Assembly (NCBI RefSeq): GCF_943734655.1
Contig: NC_071353.1
Location: forward strand, 20,000,501 to 20,064,500
DNA length: 64,000 bases
Direction: 5' to 3'
Origin: Sabethes cyaneus
Taxonomy: Eukaryota; Arthropoda; Insecta; Diptera; Culicidae
Shown here: one piece after another, positions 44,590-60,399 of the stretch
Layout of the letters: each line of letters opens with the position of its first letter
How positions within the stretch are numbered: the first letter of the stretch is position 1
Notes under the pieces: model-generated
What the model saw: only the letters and a program-made list of their open reading frames with translations
Told to the model about the DNA's origin: nothing
Databases searched by the model: none
Made by a program: the position numbers and the translations under genes

Positions 44590-45830
44590 AGAATCTCTCC
44601 ATTTTTGTTCCATTATTTCTTCTTTATTGGAGCGTTTTCCTAATTTTTCTCTCATTTTTTCTCATTCCCTTTGTTTTTTGTATGTTTCTCTCGTTTTCCT
44701 TTATTCTGTCCCGTATTTTTTGTTTCATTGTTCCGTTTTTCTTCGTTTCCTTTCGCATTTTTTTCAGTGCTGTTTTTCTTTTAGGTGCCCCATTTTTTCT
44801 TGTTTTTTTTCTATTTTTGACTCCCTTTATCGTTTTACTCTCCTGCTTTCCTTTTTCATCTCCCGTTTCGTCTTTTCTCCAGTTGTATTTTTTTTTTGAC
44901 CATTTTTTCCTGTTTTTCTTTTCTTCTTTTTCTGTCTCATTTTCCAGTCCCATTTCCATCATGTCCCATCGTTCTCCTTTTATCCCGCTTAACCTGTTTT
45001 TTTGTTTTCCTAATTTCCTCTAACCCTTTACATTTTGGCTCTCCTTTTCTGTTTCGTTTTCCCATTTTTCTATCAATTCCACCTTTTTTTTTTCTTTTTC
45101 TATCTTTCCTCTATTTGTCTCGTTTTCCTTACTTTTCTCTCTCATTTTTCCTTATTTCTTCCCACAGTTTCTACCTTCTTTTGTCTTCCTGTTTCGTTTT
45201 TCCCTTTTTGCAGTCCTGATTTTTCTCTTGTTTTTCTCTTTTTTGTTCCGTTTTTCGTCCATTTTGAGACCCGTTGTTTTTCTTATTCAGTTTCGTTTTT
45301 TGCTTCCTATCCCGTTCACTCTTTTTCTATTATTTTGTTTTCGTCCATTCCATTCTTCCGCTTATTATGTTTTGCATTTCCTTCTTTTCTCTCACGTTCT
45401 GTCTTTCATTTTATCCCATTTGTCTTTTTTTGTTTTAATTTTTCTTGTTTGTTCTAATTTTCCTTCTCCCGCATTTTCTTCTTATCTTTTCTTACTTTTT
45501 TTGCCGTTTTTTCTTTTTTTGTTCCGTTTTTCCACCTTTTCTGTCTAGCTTGTCCTCGTTTTCTTTATCGTTTTTCCTTCTTTCCGGATTCGCTTTCCCT
45601 CTTTTTCTGTTTAGTCTTTTCTTTTCAGCTTATTTTTCCTTTTTTTTACCGGATTCCACTTTTTTTCTTTTTATGTTCCGCTTTCCCTTCCATTGTGTCA
45701 CAATTTTTGTTTCGTTTCACTCTTTTTTATTCAAATTTTTCTTGTTTTTCTCCTGCGTTTTTTCGTTTGTCCAGTTTTCGTCACGTTTTTTCCCGAGCCC
45801 TTTTCCATTTTATTTCTCCAGCAGCAGCAG
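44590..45830. repeat. Pyrimidine-rich tandem repeat, second locus
   Basis: 1.2 kb of T/C-rich DNA that aligns in blocks with 7,557-9,650. It ends at CAGCAGCAGCAGGAGACGG, comparable to GCAACAGGAGACG at the end of the first tract (9,651). Coding-like frames are compositional. Confidence 0.85.
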
Positions 45831-45867
45831 GAGACGGACTCTCTTACTTGTTTCTGGCGCTAGTATA

Positions 45868-45894
45868 CATTAAATCGTTCATGTATACTAGCGT
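45868..45894. repeat. Perfect hairpin around TATACTAGCG
   Basis: GCTAGTATACAT and ATGTATACTAGC flank a 10-base loop. The TATACTAGCGTC word also occurs at 6,487. Confidence 0.7.
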
Positions 45895-45904
45895 CCATAT
45901 ACGT

Positions 45905-46080
45905 AGCCGTCCAGTAATCTTCGTGGTACGATGCTGGTGTAACAAACAGGCTACCTTATGTTCGTATCTCGGTAGGAGGATGCTACATGAGCATGTAGGA
46001 TCGTTGGACCAGCCTTATAATTGTCCTGTACTCTATTAATCAGCTGCGGAGTCTGTCGACAAAGAAGGGTCAAGTTTTAT
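45905..46080 (+). mobile_element. tRNA-derived SINE, copy 4
   Basis: TATGTTCGTATCTCGG is an eroded B box. The body words GGATCGTTGGACCAGCC, TCCTGTACTCTA and GCTGCGGAGTCTGTCG match copies 1 and 2. Confidence 0.65.
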
Positions 46081-46089
46081 ATAAAGACC

Positions 46090-46394
46090 ACTGACGAACT
46101 GACATGACACATAGAAGAAAATCCTTCAAAAACCATCGTCCTACACATTTTGCTTGCACACTAGCACCCTCTGTTATGTATGTTGCGACGTAGCTTGCAT
46201 TTGCAGGGTTTTATACTGTAGGTTTTTTACATTTGCAGGGTTTTATACTGGAGGTTTTTTATACTTGTATGGTTTTATACTGAAAACTCGAAGCGCCGCG
46301 GTGTGGTCATGTTGCGAAACATGCTTTTTTGAAAAATAAGTTGTTTTTGAATGGACGATAGAATTAACGCGAGTGTCTCGTCTGTTTGTCTGTG
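46090..46394 (+). repeat. Triplicated unit, copy 1
   Basis: Starts ACTGACGAACTGACATGACA and ends GTGTCTCGTCTGTTTGTCTG. Contains GCCGCGGTGTGGTCATG and TTGCGAAACATG. Non-coding. Confidence 0.85.
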
Positions 46395-46688
46395 TAAAGA
46401 CGTTAAGAACCCAAGGCTTTGCTTTTTTACACTAGCACCAAAAGTAAGTTATTGTCACTTATCGCGCTATTTTCTTCCTACATGTTTTCATCAAAACAAA
46501 CTGAATTTTGCATAATTCTGTCTGCCGTAATTTTGTTCAGCTCTCTGCTGTTTAACATAAGCGATTGCTCGCTTGTAAGCTATACTCCGAGATTTTGTGC
46601 ATCAAAAGTAAAATCCCAGAGTCACGTCAATTCGTCAAAGCCCCAGTCTCTCATCTCTCGGGCTACGTGCCTAAGGTATACTACAGTC
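46395..46688. other. Spacer between repeat copies 1 and 2
   Basis: Not shared by the second spacer. Begins with AACCCAAGGCTTTGCTTTTT, like the tail of the SINEs. Confidence 0.5.
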
Positions 46689-46973
46689 ACTGACGAACTG
46701 ACATGACACTTAGAAGAAAATCCTTTCAAAACCATCGTCCTGCACATTTTGCTTGCACACTAGCACCCTCTGTTATGCATGTTGCGGAGTAGCTTGCATT
46801 TGCAGGGTTTTATGCTGTAGGGTTTTGTACATTTGAATGGTTTTAAACTGAAAACTGAAAGCAACACTTGCGCGCCGCGGTGTGTCCATGTTGCGAAACA
46901 TGTATTTTTAAAAAATGAGTGGTTTTTGATTGGACGATGGAATTATCGCGAGTGTCTCGTCTGTTTGTCTGTG
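46689..46973 (+). repeat. Triplicated unit, copy 2
   Basis: Same start and end as copy 1, with GCAACACTTGCGCGCCGCGG inside. Confidence 0.85.
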
Positions 46974-47094
46974 CTACAGTATACTCTACGTAGATTCAAT
47001 CGGCAATAAAGTGGCTCCTGACTAACTCAGTAGCTCAGTTTACTAAGCTGTCGTAGTGTTCGTATACTGAGCTGTCATAGTGTTCGTATACTGT

Positions 47095-47370
47095 ACTGAC
47101 GAACTGACATGACACATGGAAGAAAATTCTTTAAAAAACATCGTTGTACACATTTAAAAAACATCGTTGTACACATCGTTGCGGAGTAACGGAGTATTTA
47201 TAGGGTTAAATACTGTAGGGTTTTTAAATGTGTACAGTTTTATTCTGAAAATTCTAAGCAACACTCGAGCGCTGTGATGTGGTCATGTTGGGAAACATGC
47301 TTTATTGAAAAATAAGTGATTTTTGAATGGACGATGGAATTAACGCAAGTGTGTTGTCTGTTTGTCTGTG
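47095..47370 (+). repeat. Triplicated unit, copy 3
   Basis: Same ends. It has an internal duplication of AAAACATCGTTGTACACAT (47,138-47,180). The spacer before it carries a tandem duplication of GCTGTCRTAGTGTTCGTATA. Confidence 0.85.
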
Positions 47371-50299
47371 ATACAGGCTTCTTAAATGACATACGTTTTG
47401 CTCTATCTTTTACAAAGCCTTTATCTAAGTGAATACCTGTTGCTTGGATGTCTGTTTCCTTTGGTGTGAAGTAAAATTTAGATGTTAAAACTTAAAAGAG
47501 AATCGTTTTTGTCACTAACACAAAACAGTGACAACTGCCCAGTTACAGTCAGTACGCACCCCAATGTGTAAAGTCAACAGAATCGCGTCCAATGGCCAGC
47601 ACAAAACGCATTTCACAACCCCTTCCAAAAGTAAGCAAACTTTAAACCCAACCATGTGAAGTGACTGACCTTGAGGGCTATTTATCCGTGCCTCACTGTA
47701 ATCACATATGGCGAAGAAGAAGCCAGTAGTGAATCGGCAATCGACGGTCACTAATTGCCGAACGCCACAACAACAACAAGAACAACAACATGGTAGGCCA
47801 ATCAGGCCAGGGCGATTGACTCGTTCACATCAACATTAGGTCTGCACTGCATTGTCATCAGCCTACTGCAGCGGTGAACTTCAAAAAATATGCTTCCCAC
47901 TACATACCGGCCGCCTTATGTTGTCGCTTGCTGCGCTGATATTGTTTGCTTAACCCACAAAAGCGCTGCGAGGCGAAAAGAAAGGGCAAAAAGCAAAAAC
48001 CAATGACCAGCAGCCGGCCGCCATATCGGTTCAGTTGTCAACCGTCGAGCGAAAACGAAGTGACTGATACTTATGTTACATAACGTATCACAACGCACCG
48101 GGATAGTATCGTGAGGAAGAGGGACTGTTGAAGGGTAGGTCAGCTTGCTCCATTCACTATCGCCAAAAAATTAAGTTATCGTTATCCACCCTTAAGATGT
48201 CCAAGATGGTGGCTGAAATCGATTTTCGCCAAACCGTGTGTTTGGCGTATAATGGAGCGAAATTGGCAACACTCGATCGCGGCAATTAGTCCCATAGTAT
48301 TCAGTGTGAAGTAGGTTCACGGTTGCCGCAACCCTTTCACAAAGCCGCAAGAAAGCTAGAAAGAGAGCGGGAGTGAGCAGCACAATGTGCATGCTGCACG
48401 GGTGGACTAGCTCGGACTCTTGCGAGATAGAGCCACTCGAATCCGAAAACGAATCGCACAGAAAACCGAGAGGGAGCGAAACCGGTCACTTGAATGCATA
48501 TATTTTGCAATTTCTGGCAAAACCATTTACGAGGAAAACTGTACCTTGCCTACTGCGCGCATGCATGAGCATGGCTGAGCGGAGGTTGCGGCTGTTTATT
48601 ATGACAGGCGTTCAAAATTGTTCTTTTTTTTAAGTGACTGCCAACAATGTACTGCAAAACGGCGACGACGACGACGATGACCAGCAGGTGAAGACTGATG
48701 GCTCTAACTGGGTATCGATGGAAGATGGAACATTTGTCAATTGTTAATATGAAGATATTTGTATATTTAGTTTTAATGCATCTGCGTGATCGCCTCGAGC
48801 GATCGGTTTTAGCTTGATGTCGAAATTCGGAATTATTAAAGAACAGCATGATGCATGTCGTACTAAGGACTAATGATTTCTTTTCTTTTCTTTTTTTCAG
48901 GTAAGTTTCCCAGCTGACTGGTAAAATCCAACAGGTGTTTACTCTGTCGTAGATTGCGAAAATGGAAACGTATGTTCCACAAGGTTCAACTCTGTGATTG
49001 TTATCTTTACTATATAATAAGCAAATCTGATTACTGTCGTAATATCTACCGTTATTTTTGGTCATGTACAGATTAGCAAATTACGATGCCAAATTACAAA
49101 ATGTAATATATCAAGAATGCCAACGATGTAGAAAGTTTCGATTCTGAAACACCAATTTGTCTTGCTGTTGTGAGGGGAATCAGGACGCCGGTTCTAGAAT
49201 TGGCATTCGAGGCAACAATATCACAAGAATTCGGTAATACAAGCAAAGGCGTAGTCTACTGTTGGACGAAAGATATTCCGAGCAGCCCTCAACCGTAAGT
49301 CTGGCTAACTATATAACAAACCGCAGCCTCAGGAATTGCGGCAACGATTGTACAGCTACCGAAAGTGTTTATGTTTTTTTTTCTTTCATTTTTTTCTTGC
49401 AAAACTAATCAAGTTACAACCAAACCAGAAACAAGCACTTCCGGAAGTGCGTCCAGCTCTGAACGGTTTGTTACCATAATAGCGTCGAGCATTGGCAGCA
49501 GCAGCAGCATCATCATTCGACAAGCCAGCCAGCAATGAGAAAACATCAATCGGTAATTGCCTTTACAGGCACTCGATAACCACTTCTGCCGTTGCCTCAC
49601 CGCATCCAGGGAAGGCACGTAGGCACAGCCAGCGAGCGAGCCATACACACAGAGAAATTACTATTTCGTAACTTCATTGACTGATTGACTGACTGGCAGA
49701 CTGACTGATTGCTGGGCTTCCATATTGTGCTTTTGTTTGTGGTGTAATAGCCCGAACATTGTACATCGATCTTCCAATGATTGTCGTTAAGCGGAACCGC
49801 ACATGCTTCGGAACGATGCTGGCGCTATTTCGCTGTTTTTTTTAAATTCAAGTTGCTACTGTTATGCTCAATTGGTTGGATGTTTACACAGTGCCTTTTG
49901 ATTTGAGTGGTTATTGGAGCAATAGAATGTGGTACAGAGACATCTTTCTCGTAACATTTTTCATTGAAGAAACGGTAATAAAGTATTGGCTAGCAATGAA
50001 AATGTGGAACGGGTTTTTGTTCGTATTAAGCGGAATACGCAGTTAAAACAAAATGGGTTAAAAGAAAATCAAAATAAAGCTCAATAAATGATTTTTGACG
50101 GAGGACTACGTCTTATGGCAAGGTAGAGTGTCATTCCAAAACATCTATACACGAAAAGTGGTCAGATTTTGAATGCTCAGTGATTTTCTGGACGATTTTC
50201 AATATTTTTACACCGATCGATCGGAATCTTTTACGCATTGATCCGAAAGTAATAAAAGATCCATAAAAGCACCAATCTTTCACCTAAATTCTTCTTCAG
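47371..50299. other. 2.9 kb intron-like DNA, no gene recognised
   Basis: Contains a TGACTGACTG microsatellite at 49,679-49,712 and GC-richer patches (47,900-48,060). No domain in any frame; 48,550-49,065 on the minus strand is open but featureless. Confidence 0.4.
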
Positions 50300-50480
50300 C
50301 TGTTCTGCGAAAACTAAACAATGTTTACATTTTTCCACTCAACCGGCAAGCAACCGTAGTGGCTTCCATAGTAACCGCAGTGGCTGCTCCTGCATTGAAT
50401 GTCAAAACCGAACTGTACCCTTCAGAAAGTTGTGCCCATCAGGCGCCATTATCGCTCGTGGAAAGCTGAATTCGCTGTTG
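50300..50480 (+). repeat. Third copy of the LOA-like 5' segment
   Basis: Shares AACAATGTTTAC, CCATAGTAAC, TGAATGTCAAAA, TTGTGCCCA, CGCCATTATCGCTCG and GTGGAAAGCTG in order with 19,365-19,552, and stops at the same place. It is more diverged than the other two. Confidence 0.65.
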
Positions 50481-51419
50481 AAATAAACGTAAATATCAAA
50501 AATCCCTCTCAAAATTTAATGCATCGGCCGATCACATGCAACCCGGTGTTGCCGGATTTTGTTGAGGAAAAAATCCGTAGTTTTCCCAACAAACATTTTT
50601 GTTGTGTAACAGCTTATCAAGCGTTTGTTACCCGGTAATTAACTGTACAACGGTTGAATAAGCTGCTATTCAACAAAAATGTTTGATTAGAGATGAATGA
50701 ATTTTAAAATTAAAATCACTTTAATCAATAAAAAAAAATTCCGCCTAAATATGTGATCACACTTTATCACATTTGCTTTATAGCAGGTATTATCTTCGAC
50801 TGTATTTGAAGGAAATTAGTACGTTTTTGAATTAAATAATTTCATAATACACTTTGGATTTGACTTAAATTACTGAGGGTCGCTTACTCTTGGCTTCCGT
50901 TATTGATCTTTCATCATTTGCCTTTCATCTATATGTTTAACCGTCTTTCTTTTTCTCCCTGTGGTTCTTCGGTCCGGTGTTGCAGTGGTGCCAGATCTAC
51001 GGATTTATCCGTCGTTCTACGGACTTAGGAATTTTCTACGGACCTACGAATCAAGTGCTCGTTTCTATGGATTTTCATAATCTTCATGTAAATTTTTGAA
51101 AATTTCGGCAGACGGAACATGATATTCTTCACTTTCAGATTTTCGCTCTATAATCGTAGTATATTTACACTTATATTGTTTCTGTTGGAGTAGGGCAAAA
51201 AGTATAATATTTTCGCTTCAATTGCTTCGCACATATTGATAGTTTCTAACATAATACCTATAGTGTGATAAAACTTTAAAATCCTTCACTACTATCTAAC
51301 GAATAAGGTTGTTCTTTATACCAAGTAGCTAGTATTCTTGTACTATTTGCATCAATTAGCTTTACTCTTTTTACCCGTTAATCAAAAACAGTTGAACATT
51401 TAAGTCTTCAGAAAGTACA
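50481..51419. other. No gene recognised
   Basis: A+T-rich DNA. A short block CTACGGATTTATCCGTCGTT around 50,998 is internally repetitive. Confidence 0.4.
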
Positions 51420-52090
51420 ACAATAAGGTTTCCAAAAGAAGAGACGCTACACAGATGACGAAAATGCAACGAAAAAATGAAAAACTGAGCAGAAGATGGT
51501 GAAAATACGATGAACAGTCAACGGAAAAAATCCAAAAGCGACAAAAATACAAACATAACTAAAAAACGAAAAAGAGTACAAAGGGGTTTAAAAGTGTCAA
51601 AAAAGACGTCAAAACAAAAAAGAAGATAAAAACGGTAAAGGCCGACGAAAAAGCGACAAAAGTGCCAAAACCAGACAACACAAAATGACGAACGGACGAC
51701 GAAAATACGTAAATGATGGTAAATAGACCTCGAAAGGACCATAGGAATATTGCAGAGAGATGACAAAAAGATGACGTTTATGAAGAGAAGACAACAAAGG
51801 GATGACAAAAATACGGCAAAAATATCAAAAAGACAACAATAAGATGACGAAAAGGAATGACGAGTAGGCGAAAAGACGATGAAAAAAAAACAAAAGACAG
51901 CAACAATAAGTCAAAAAGCCGCAAAGAAAACGACAAAGCAGCAACAAAAAATGCTAAAAAAAAACAAAATAACTGAGAAATGACTAACAATAGAGGCAGG
52001 AAATGCAATAAAGTGACGGTAAAAAAACAATCTTATGAAAGCGACGTAAAAATTGCAAAAATAGACGAACAGACAACAAAGAAAAAACCC
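51420..52090. repeat. GTC-rich minisatellite in reverse orientation (left half)
   Basis: GACGAAAAGACGAC-type units, the reverse complement of the 26-29 kb arrays. The array resumes at 57,635 after a 5.5 kb insertion. Confidence 0.8.
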
Positions 52091-52093
52091 TAA

Positions 52094-53330
52094 TTAATCC
52101 ACCTAGCGGCGTGACCTAGCCTTTCTACTGCCACAATAATCACTATTCAATTTCTCAGGAACATTTATAATTAACTTGACTATATTTTTAAATATGCGTT
52201 CCGTATTCCTCAAAATCCTTATTTGCCAGTAGAATTCACAACGTATTGCGTAGAATAATTATATTTTCTTTCCTTGGGTGCGTAAATACTTGTAAGCGTC
52301 ATTTATGTTACTTAATGAACACCTTATTTAGTTTCATAATATTTACGTGATTTATCGAGAAATAATGTAAACACAAAAGATAATTTTTACAGACTTGAAT
52401 GAATATATATAGAAAATTAAAAATTAAGCCTCTAACGGGTCTACAGACGGCCTTAACTTTCGAGCTTCAGAGCCATATACGAAACTTGTTTTGAATTGAC
52501 AATATGAATCATGTGTTCATAGCAGATTATTTGATATTTTGATATTAATACCATGCGTTCAAAAGTTAGCATCTTTGAAAAGCAAGAGTTCAGAAAAATT
52601 ATTACTATACTTCGCTTTTGAAGAAAAAGGATATCGACAACAAAATGATTAATCTCAAAATTTTACTATTAGTTTGCTTGGCTTCAATTTTGCAATATAT
52701 CTGAATTAGAAAAAATAACTAAATAGAGCATTAGATATGAAAAAGAGAAATTGAACTTTTTCTTAGCTGGCGCTCCTTCAGATGATTATTTTTGCATGAA
52801 AATCAAAACTTAAGCTTCTTTTGAATGTACCTTCATGAAAAGATTGTCATTAGCTTGATCGCATCGTTTTTACAATGTTAGAGGGTTAGAAAAACAAAAT
52901 GAGGTCGAAAAATAGTGCAAATGCTGCGCCATTAACATGCTTGAGAATGGGAAATATGATCGATATGATTCCCAGTGCTTGTCTTTTTTTGATTTATTTA
53001 TTAAAACATGATACATGACATAAGACATCTGTCCTTTAAAATGTCACTAACGAAAATAAATCTTACAAAATTACTACCATGCAACGTATACTTATACGTA
53101 TACAATTTTTCATATAACATTTCTAAGCTCTAGTATCTATTGATTGAAAAGAGCATCTATTGATGCGCAGAATTTGTTTGAAATTTGTATAAATTTATTT
53201 GGAAAAATCGACTCACTAGTATTTTTAATCCTATACACTACTATACCTACATGCTTAACTTAACTGCTTTTCTTCGCTTTTTGCTTTTCTTGTACAATTG
53301 TGAGTAACAGCAAGTGAACAAAATGACAAT
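52094..53330. other. Left interior of the composite repeat, no gene
   Basis: A+T-rich DNA without recognisable protein sequence. Confidence 0.4.
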
Positions 53331-53533
53331 TGAAATCTGAAATCAAAGAAAAGAAAAAGCTTTTCGATTGAATCCCACTATTTAATATTTATTTGCAACA
53401 GATACGTAGTTCGCCTACGACGTGCAGGCTTCATCAGTGTCTTATTTCAAAGCGTATACGTATCTGTCGCGAATAAATATTAAATAGTGAAATTTAGTTG
53501 GTAAAAGTTTTTTCTTTTCTTTAATTTCAAATT
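53331..53533. mobile_element. ~203-bp palindromic MITE with ~80-bp arms
   Basis: GAAATCTGAAATCAAAGAAA at the left is inverted at 53,513-53,533, and inner arms CACTATTTAATATTTATTTG ... ACAGATACGTA are inverted too. The loop contains CGACGTGCAGGCTTCATCAG. Confidence 0.8.
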
Positions 53534-53633
53534 TCGTATTCCACTAAGAGGCTTCAAAAACTTCAGACAATTGACATGTTTCTCACTTTTCTTGAATTCC
53601 AATGCAAATTTAAAAATTGCAAATTGTCATCAC

Positions 53634-53758
53634 ATACACACACATACATACATACATACATACATACATACATAGATACATACATACATACATACATACA
53701 TACATACATACATACATACATACATACATACATACATACATACATACATACATACATC
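53634..53758. repeat. (CATA)n microsatellite
   Basis: About 30 uninterrupted CATA units with one CATAGATA variant. Tyr/Val/Cys/Met- or His/Thr/Tyr/Ile-repeat frames are artefacts. Confidence 0.95.
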
Positions 53759-54287
53759 ACACACATTGCATACAATCAACATTTGTTTTGATTTCACACG
53801 TTTTAACGGTTTAATATACGATGCTTAAGTGTTAAAGTTTAAATAACTTTTGAATGAACCGTCCAATTTTGAATAACTCGGTTTCGTTTGATTGATCTCA
53901 GCAGTAATTTTCAAATAATAATAAAATGTGTGATTTTTTTCATTGAATTAATGCTTATATGTTACAAAAATATGTTTTAAATACTATTTTTTCACATTTC
54001 TTTATGTAACTTTCAAACTACAAGTCCAATCGTCATGAAATTTGGAAGTTAAGGGTTTGCAAGGCTCCTCTTTCATATGCAATCAATTTTGTTCAAATCG
54101 GTTAAGGGACCTATAAGATAATAAAGACCCATATTTTTCGTATTTTTATACATATCTTTTGAACTAAAAGTCCGATCAGTATGAAATTTAATGGCGACCT
54201 ATGGGACACCTAGACCTTTCATTTGACACTAAGAACATTAAAATCGGTCCAGCCATCTCCGAGAAAAGTGAGTGAGATTGAAAGCGT

Positions 54288-57215
<2,928 letters not shown>

Positions 57216-57406
57216 TTATCTAAGAGGGTGCGTTAAGCACAATAGCCCCTCCCTGAAGTAATACCGATAAGGTGGTTCCAGGGGGGATTGAGGCTGGAGA
57301 CTCGAGTAGGGTTTTAGTGGGTCTGGATCTTCACGATCTTCACGAGATACCAAACCCCACACCCTGAGCTGTCTTCTCAGGTGTCTGATAGCAGATTTCC
57401 CTACTC

Positions 57407-57438
<32 letters not shown>
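57216..57438 (+). other. 3'UTR and poly(A) of the R1-like element
   Basis: 195 bp rich in CCCTCC/GGGGGG and paired blocks (GATCTTCACGATCTTCACG) followed by 29 A. The A run joins the (CA)n without other sequence. The paired blocks may fold for recognition by the RT (inference). Confidence 0.7.
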
Positions 57439-57486
<48 letters not shown>

Positions 57487-57502
57487 TACATACACACACA
57501 CA
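57439..57502. repeat. (CA)n microsatellite, right of the R1-like element
   Basis: CA units with CATACATACATA near the end, matching the CA/CATA mix to the left of the insertion. Confidence 0.95.
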
Positions 57503-57634
57503 GAAAATGCTCAGTTTTCGAAACTGAGTCGAATGGTATATGACATTCGGCCCGCAGGACCTTCTTTCCATTTCCGGTTTTCCAAGTGATTTCTATACCT
57601 TTATACTACATATTTATATAGTAGAAAGGCAAAA

Positions 57635-58900
57635 CGGCAAAACGAGGACGAAAGTTGACGAAAAAATGACAATAAAAACCGAAGAAAAGGTTATAGAATG
57701 ACGACAAAAAGACTCCAATACACTAGCAAAACTAACGACAAAAATTCAAAATGCCGTCGAAAAAGTCGACGAAAATGTCAAAAACGGCGGTTACAAAACA
57801 ACGAACCGACGACGGAAAAAAAACATGAAAACACGATGAAGATGACGAAAACATACCAACACAGTAATAAAAACAAATAACACCCAAAAATATGTTGGAG
57901 AAGTGTCAAAAACGCGACAAAGGAGGCAAAAAACAAAACGGAAAAATGACGTATAAACGGAAGGATGTGAACAAACCAACAAAAAGCACAACAAAAACCA
58001 TAAACATTAAAAAAGCGTCAAAAAAGCTACCAAATATGTAAAAATGCGACGAATATAGGATTAAACAATGACGAAAGAACGACGAAACGACAGTGAAAAA
58101 ACACATTTTGCTTGTCTTTTTTACATTCCACAAGGGTATTGGGTTAAGAGCCCACTGCGACAGTCTTAATGTTGAGGTGGTTTTGGTTGTGAAAAGGGGC
58201 AAAAGGTGATTGACCCTGCTGCTGTGAAAACGGCATAACGACAACAAAAAACGATGAAAAGATGACAAAAAAATTGACAAAATGACGATGATAAAATGAA
58301 GGTGCCAAAATAACAAGAAAAAAGACGACAAACAGATTAGAAACCGTTGAAAGAAGACCGAAATATGTAAAAAATGACGAACACACGACGAGGATGTGAT
58401 TTAAATATGGCGAAAAGATCATTAAAAGACGATCGTAAAAGAGAAGTGACAAAAAGACGGTAAAAACATGCCAAAAAAAACAACAAAAAGATAACGCAAA
58501 AACGAAATAAGAACGATGAAAAGACAGAAAATAAACGACAAAAAGACGACAAGGGGGCGGTGGAAACATAACGAAAAGCTGACGGAAATAAAAGACGAAA
58601 TGTGTCAAAAATACAATGAAAGGACACCAAACAAACACCGAAGAAGTGACAATGAGGTCAACAGAGAGAATAAAAAACGACGAAACGATTTAAAAAATAT
58701 TTATGCAGAAAACGCGATGAAGAGATGATTAAACGACAGTGAAATAGCGACTAAAAATGGCAAAACAAACTACAAATGTGAACAAAAAATGACGTCTACC
58801 CAAAACACAACAAAAGACAATAAAAAATAATAATAATAAATCCCTAGAAAGTGACTAGAAGACGATGTAAAGATGCAAGAAAGGCAGATGTTAAAAAGGA
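57635..58900. repeat. GTC-rich minisatellite in reverse orientation (right half)
   Basis: Same unit and direction as 51,420-52,090. A 120-bp non-repeat piece (58,105-58,225, with GGGTATTGGGTTAAGAGCCC) interrupts it. Confidence 0.8.
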
Positions 58901-59127
58901 CGAATTACTAGGCCAGTGATGCCAGGTTTTGCTGAAAAAAAATTCCATAAATTTACCGTCTGTGCTTTAATAACAGAACTAAGTACTAAGAAAGAACTTT
59001 CAAACTAAGAAGGAGGCCAAATATAATCAAATTTTTGGTTCAGAAGACCGACATTTGTGTTGTTTGATGGTTTGTCAGTTTTGCCTAAAAGTGTAAATTA
59101 TTTCGATGCGTATTGTTTTCTGATATA

Positions 59128-59334
59128 CGGTCAAGTCGCTTTTTACGCGAAGGATACGTCCCGCGTAAATTCCGAAAACCGCGTACATTCCAAAATTCGC
59201 GTAAAAAACTTTGTGTATTTCAACACTACGCGAAAAAATAGACGTTTTGAGCACATCCGCGTAAATTCCGAAAATCGCGTAAAAATAATCGCGTACAAAA
59301 ACGCGTAAAAACCGCGTAAAAAGCGACTTCAGTG
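59128..59334. mobile_element. 207-bp mariner-type MITE rich in GCGTAAA
   Basis: Ends CGGTCAAGTCGCTTTTTACG and CACTGAAGTCGCTTTTTACG are inverted and TA-flanked. The interior contains around ten GCGTAAA/TTTACGC words. Non-coding. Confidence 0.85.
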
Positions 59335-59393
59335 TACTCAAAGACTTTACACGAAAGAATCCTGCTTCATTCCGCCTAGAAATTAGTACTTTA

Positions 59394-59484
59394 CTGCAAA
59401 ATACAAACAAGCCGAGTGAGGGTTTCTTTCGCTATGCTAGTCCAGCGGAAAATAACCCTCACTCGGTTTGTTTACATTTTGCAG
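59394..59484. mobile_element. 91-bp hairpin element
   Basis: CTGCAAAATACAAACAAGCC is inverted at the right end, and arms of about 40 bp (with GAGTGAGGGTT) enclose a 12-base loop. Confidence 0.75.
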
Positions 59485-59589
59485 ATTGGCCTTTTTGAAA
59501 AGTTGGTGCCGTTCTCAATTTTTTCCTAAATTATTTGATAACGCATGCTTCCGACTTTCGGCAATCGCCGGTTGCTTTACCGTATTTCA

Positions 59590-59820
59590 TATTTCATGTT
59601 TTTGACGGCCGGTTTTTTCGTTTTTTATCTTCAATTTTTCGTCACTATTTTGTTGTCGTTTTTGTATCTTTTCAGCGTTCTGTTGTCATTTTCATCGTCT
59701 ATAAAAGACTTTTTGCTATTTCTCGTCGCAGTTTTGATGCTTTTGCTAGCTTGTTTTTATCTCTTCATAACCTTTTCTGCATCTTCTCATTGTGTTGTGC
59801 TCTTTTCTTGTATATGACTC
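59590..59820. repeat. GTC-rich minisatellite, short array
   Basis: Forward orientation, TTTTCGTCACTATTTTGTTG and similar units. Confidence 0.65.
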
Positions 59821-60399
59821 TATACGCGGCCATAACGTAAACTATTTTTTACAAAAGGAGGAAGTGTCTGATGCAAAGAATGATTAATTGGATGAACTGA
59901 AAAATTTCGATATAGACCAAAAATGTATTAGGTTGTATACCCCTTGGTGATTAATCACATAATACTTGCCAGAGCGATTGTCGGCAACGCATTGCATGTT
60001 TCTATCGCACTAATGGAGTAAATAACAGTCCACGGCGGTAGAAACAAAGAGCTGTCATACAAAAATACTATCGCCATGTCATGTGATGCATATCAATGTA
60101 GCATAATAGAATTGGAGAATAAAACAAAACTAGGTATTTGACTACCTATTATAACGAGCGTTACTAGTTAACCTCTATAGTCTATATTTTTGGTCTAATA
60201 TCAAGAATTTTCCAGTCTGCCTAAATCTACATTTTTCGCATTAAGCATTTATTTTTCCCCAAGAGAAAAGTAAACCAGCTGCTATACGTAGATAAAACAA
60301 GTAAACAGGTAGTAGTTTAGTTTAGAAAAGCATTTGGGTACCAACCGAAAGATCATGGGTGCATGTGCTAGTGTGTTGTACTGTTTTCTTTTGTGTTTG
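59821..60399. other. No gene recognised
   Basis: A+T-rich DNA between two short arrays. Confidence 0.4.

Noticed and set aside
44561..45873. Overlapping Phe-rich frames that look like membrane proteins
   Set aside because: Second pyrimidine tract; same compositional artefact.
53563..53814. Tyr-Ile-His-Thr and Met-Tyr-Val-Cys repeat frames
   Set aside because: Translation of the (CATA)n microsatellite.
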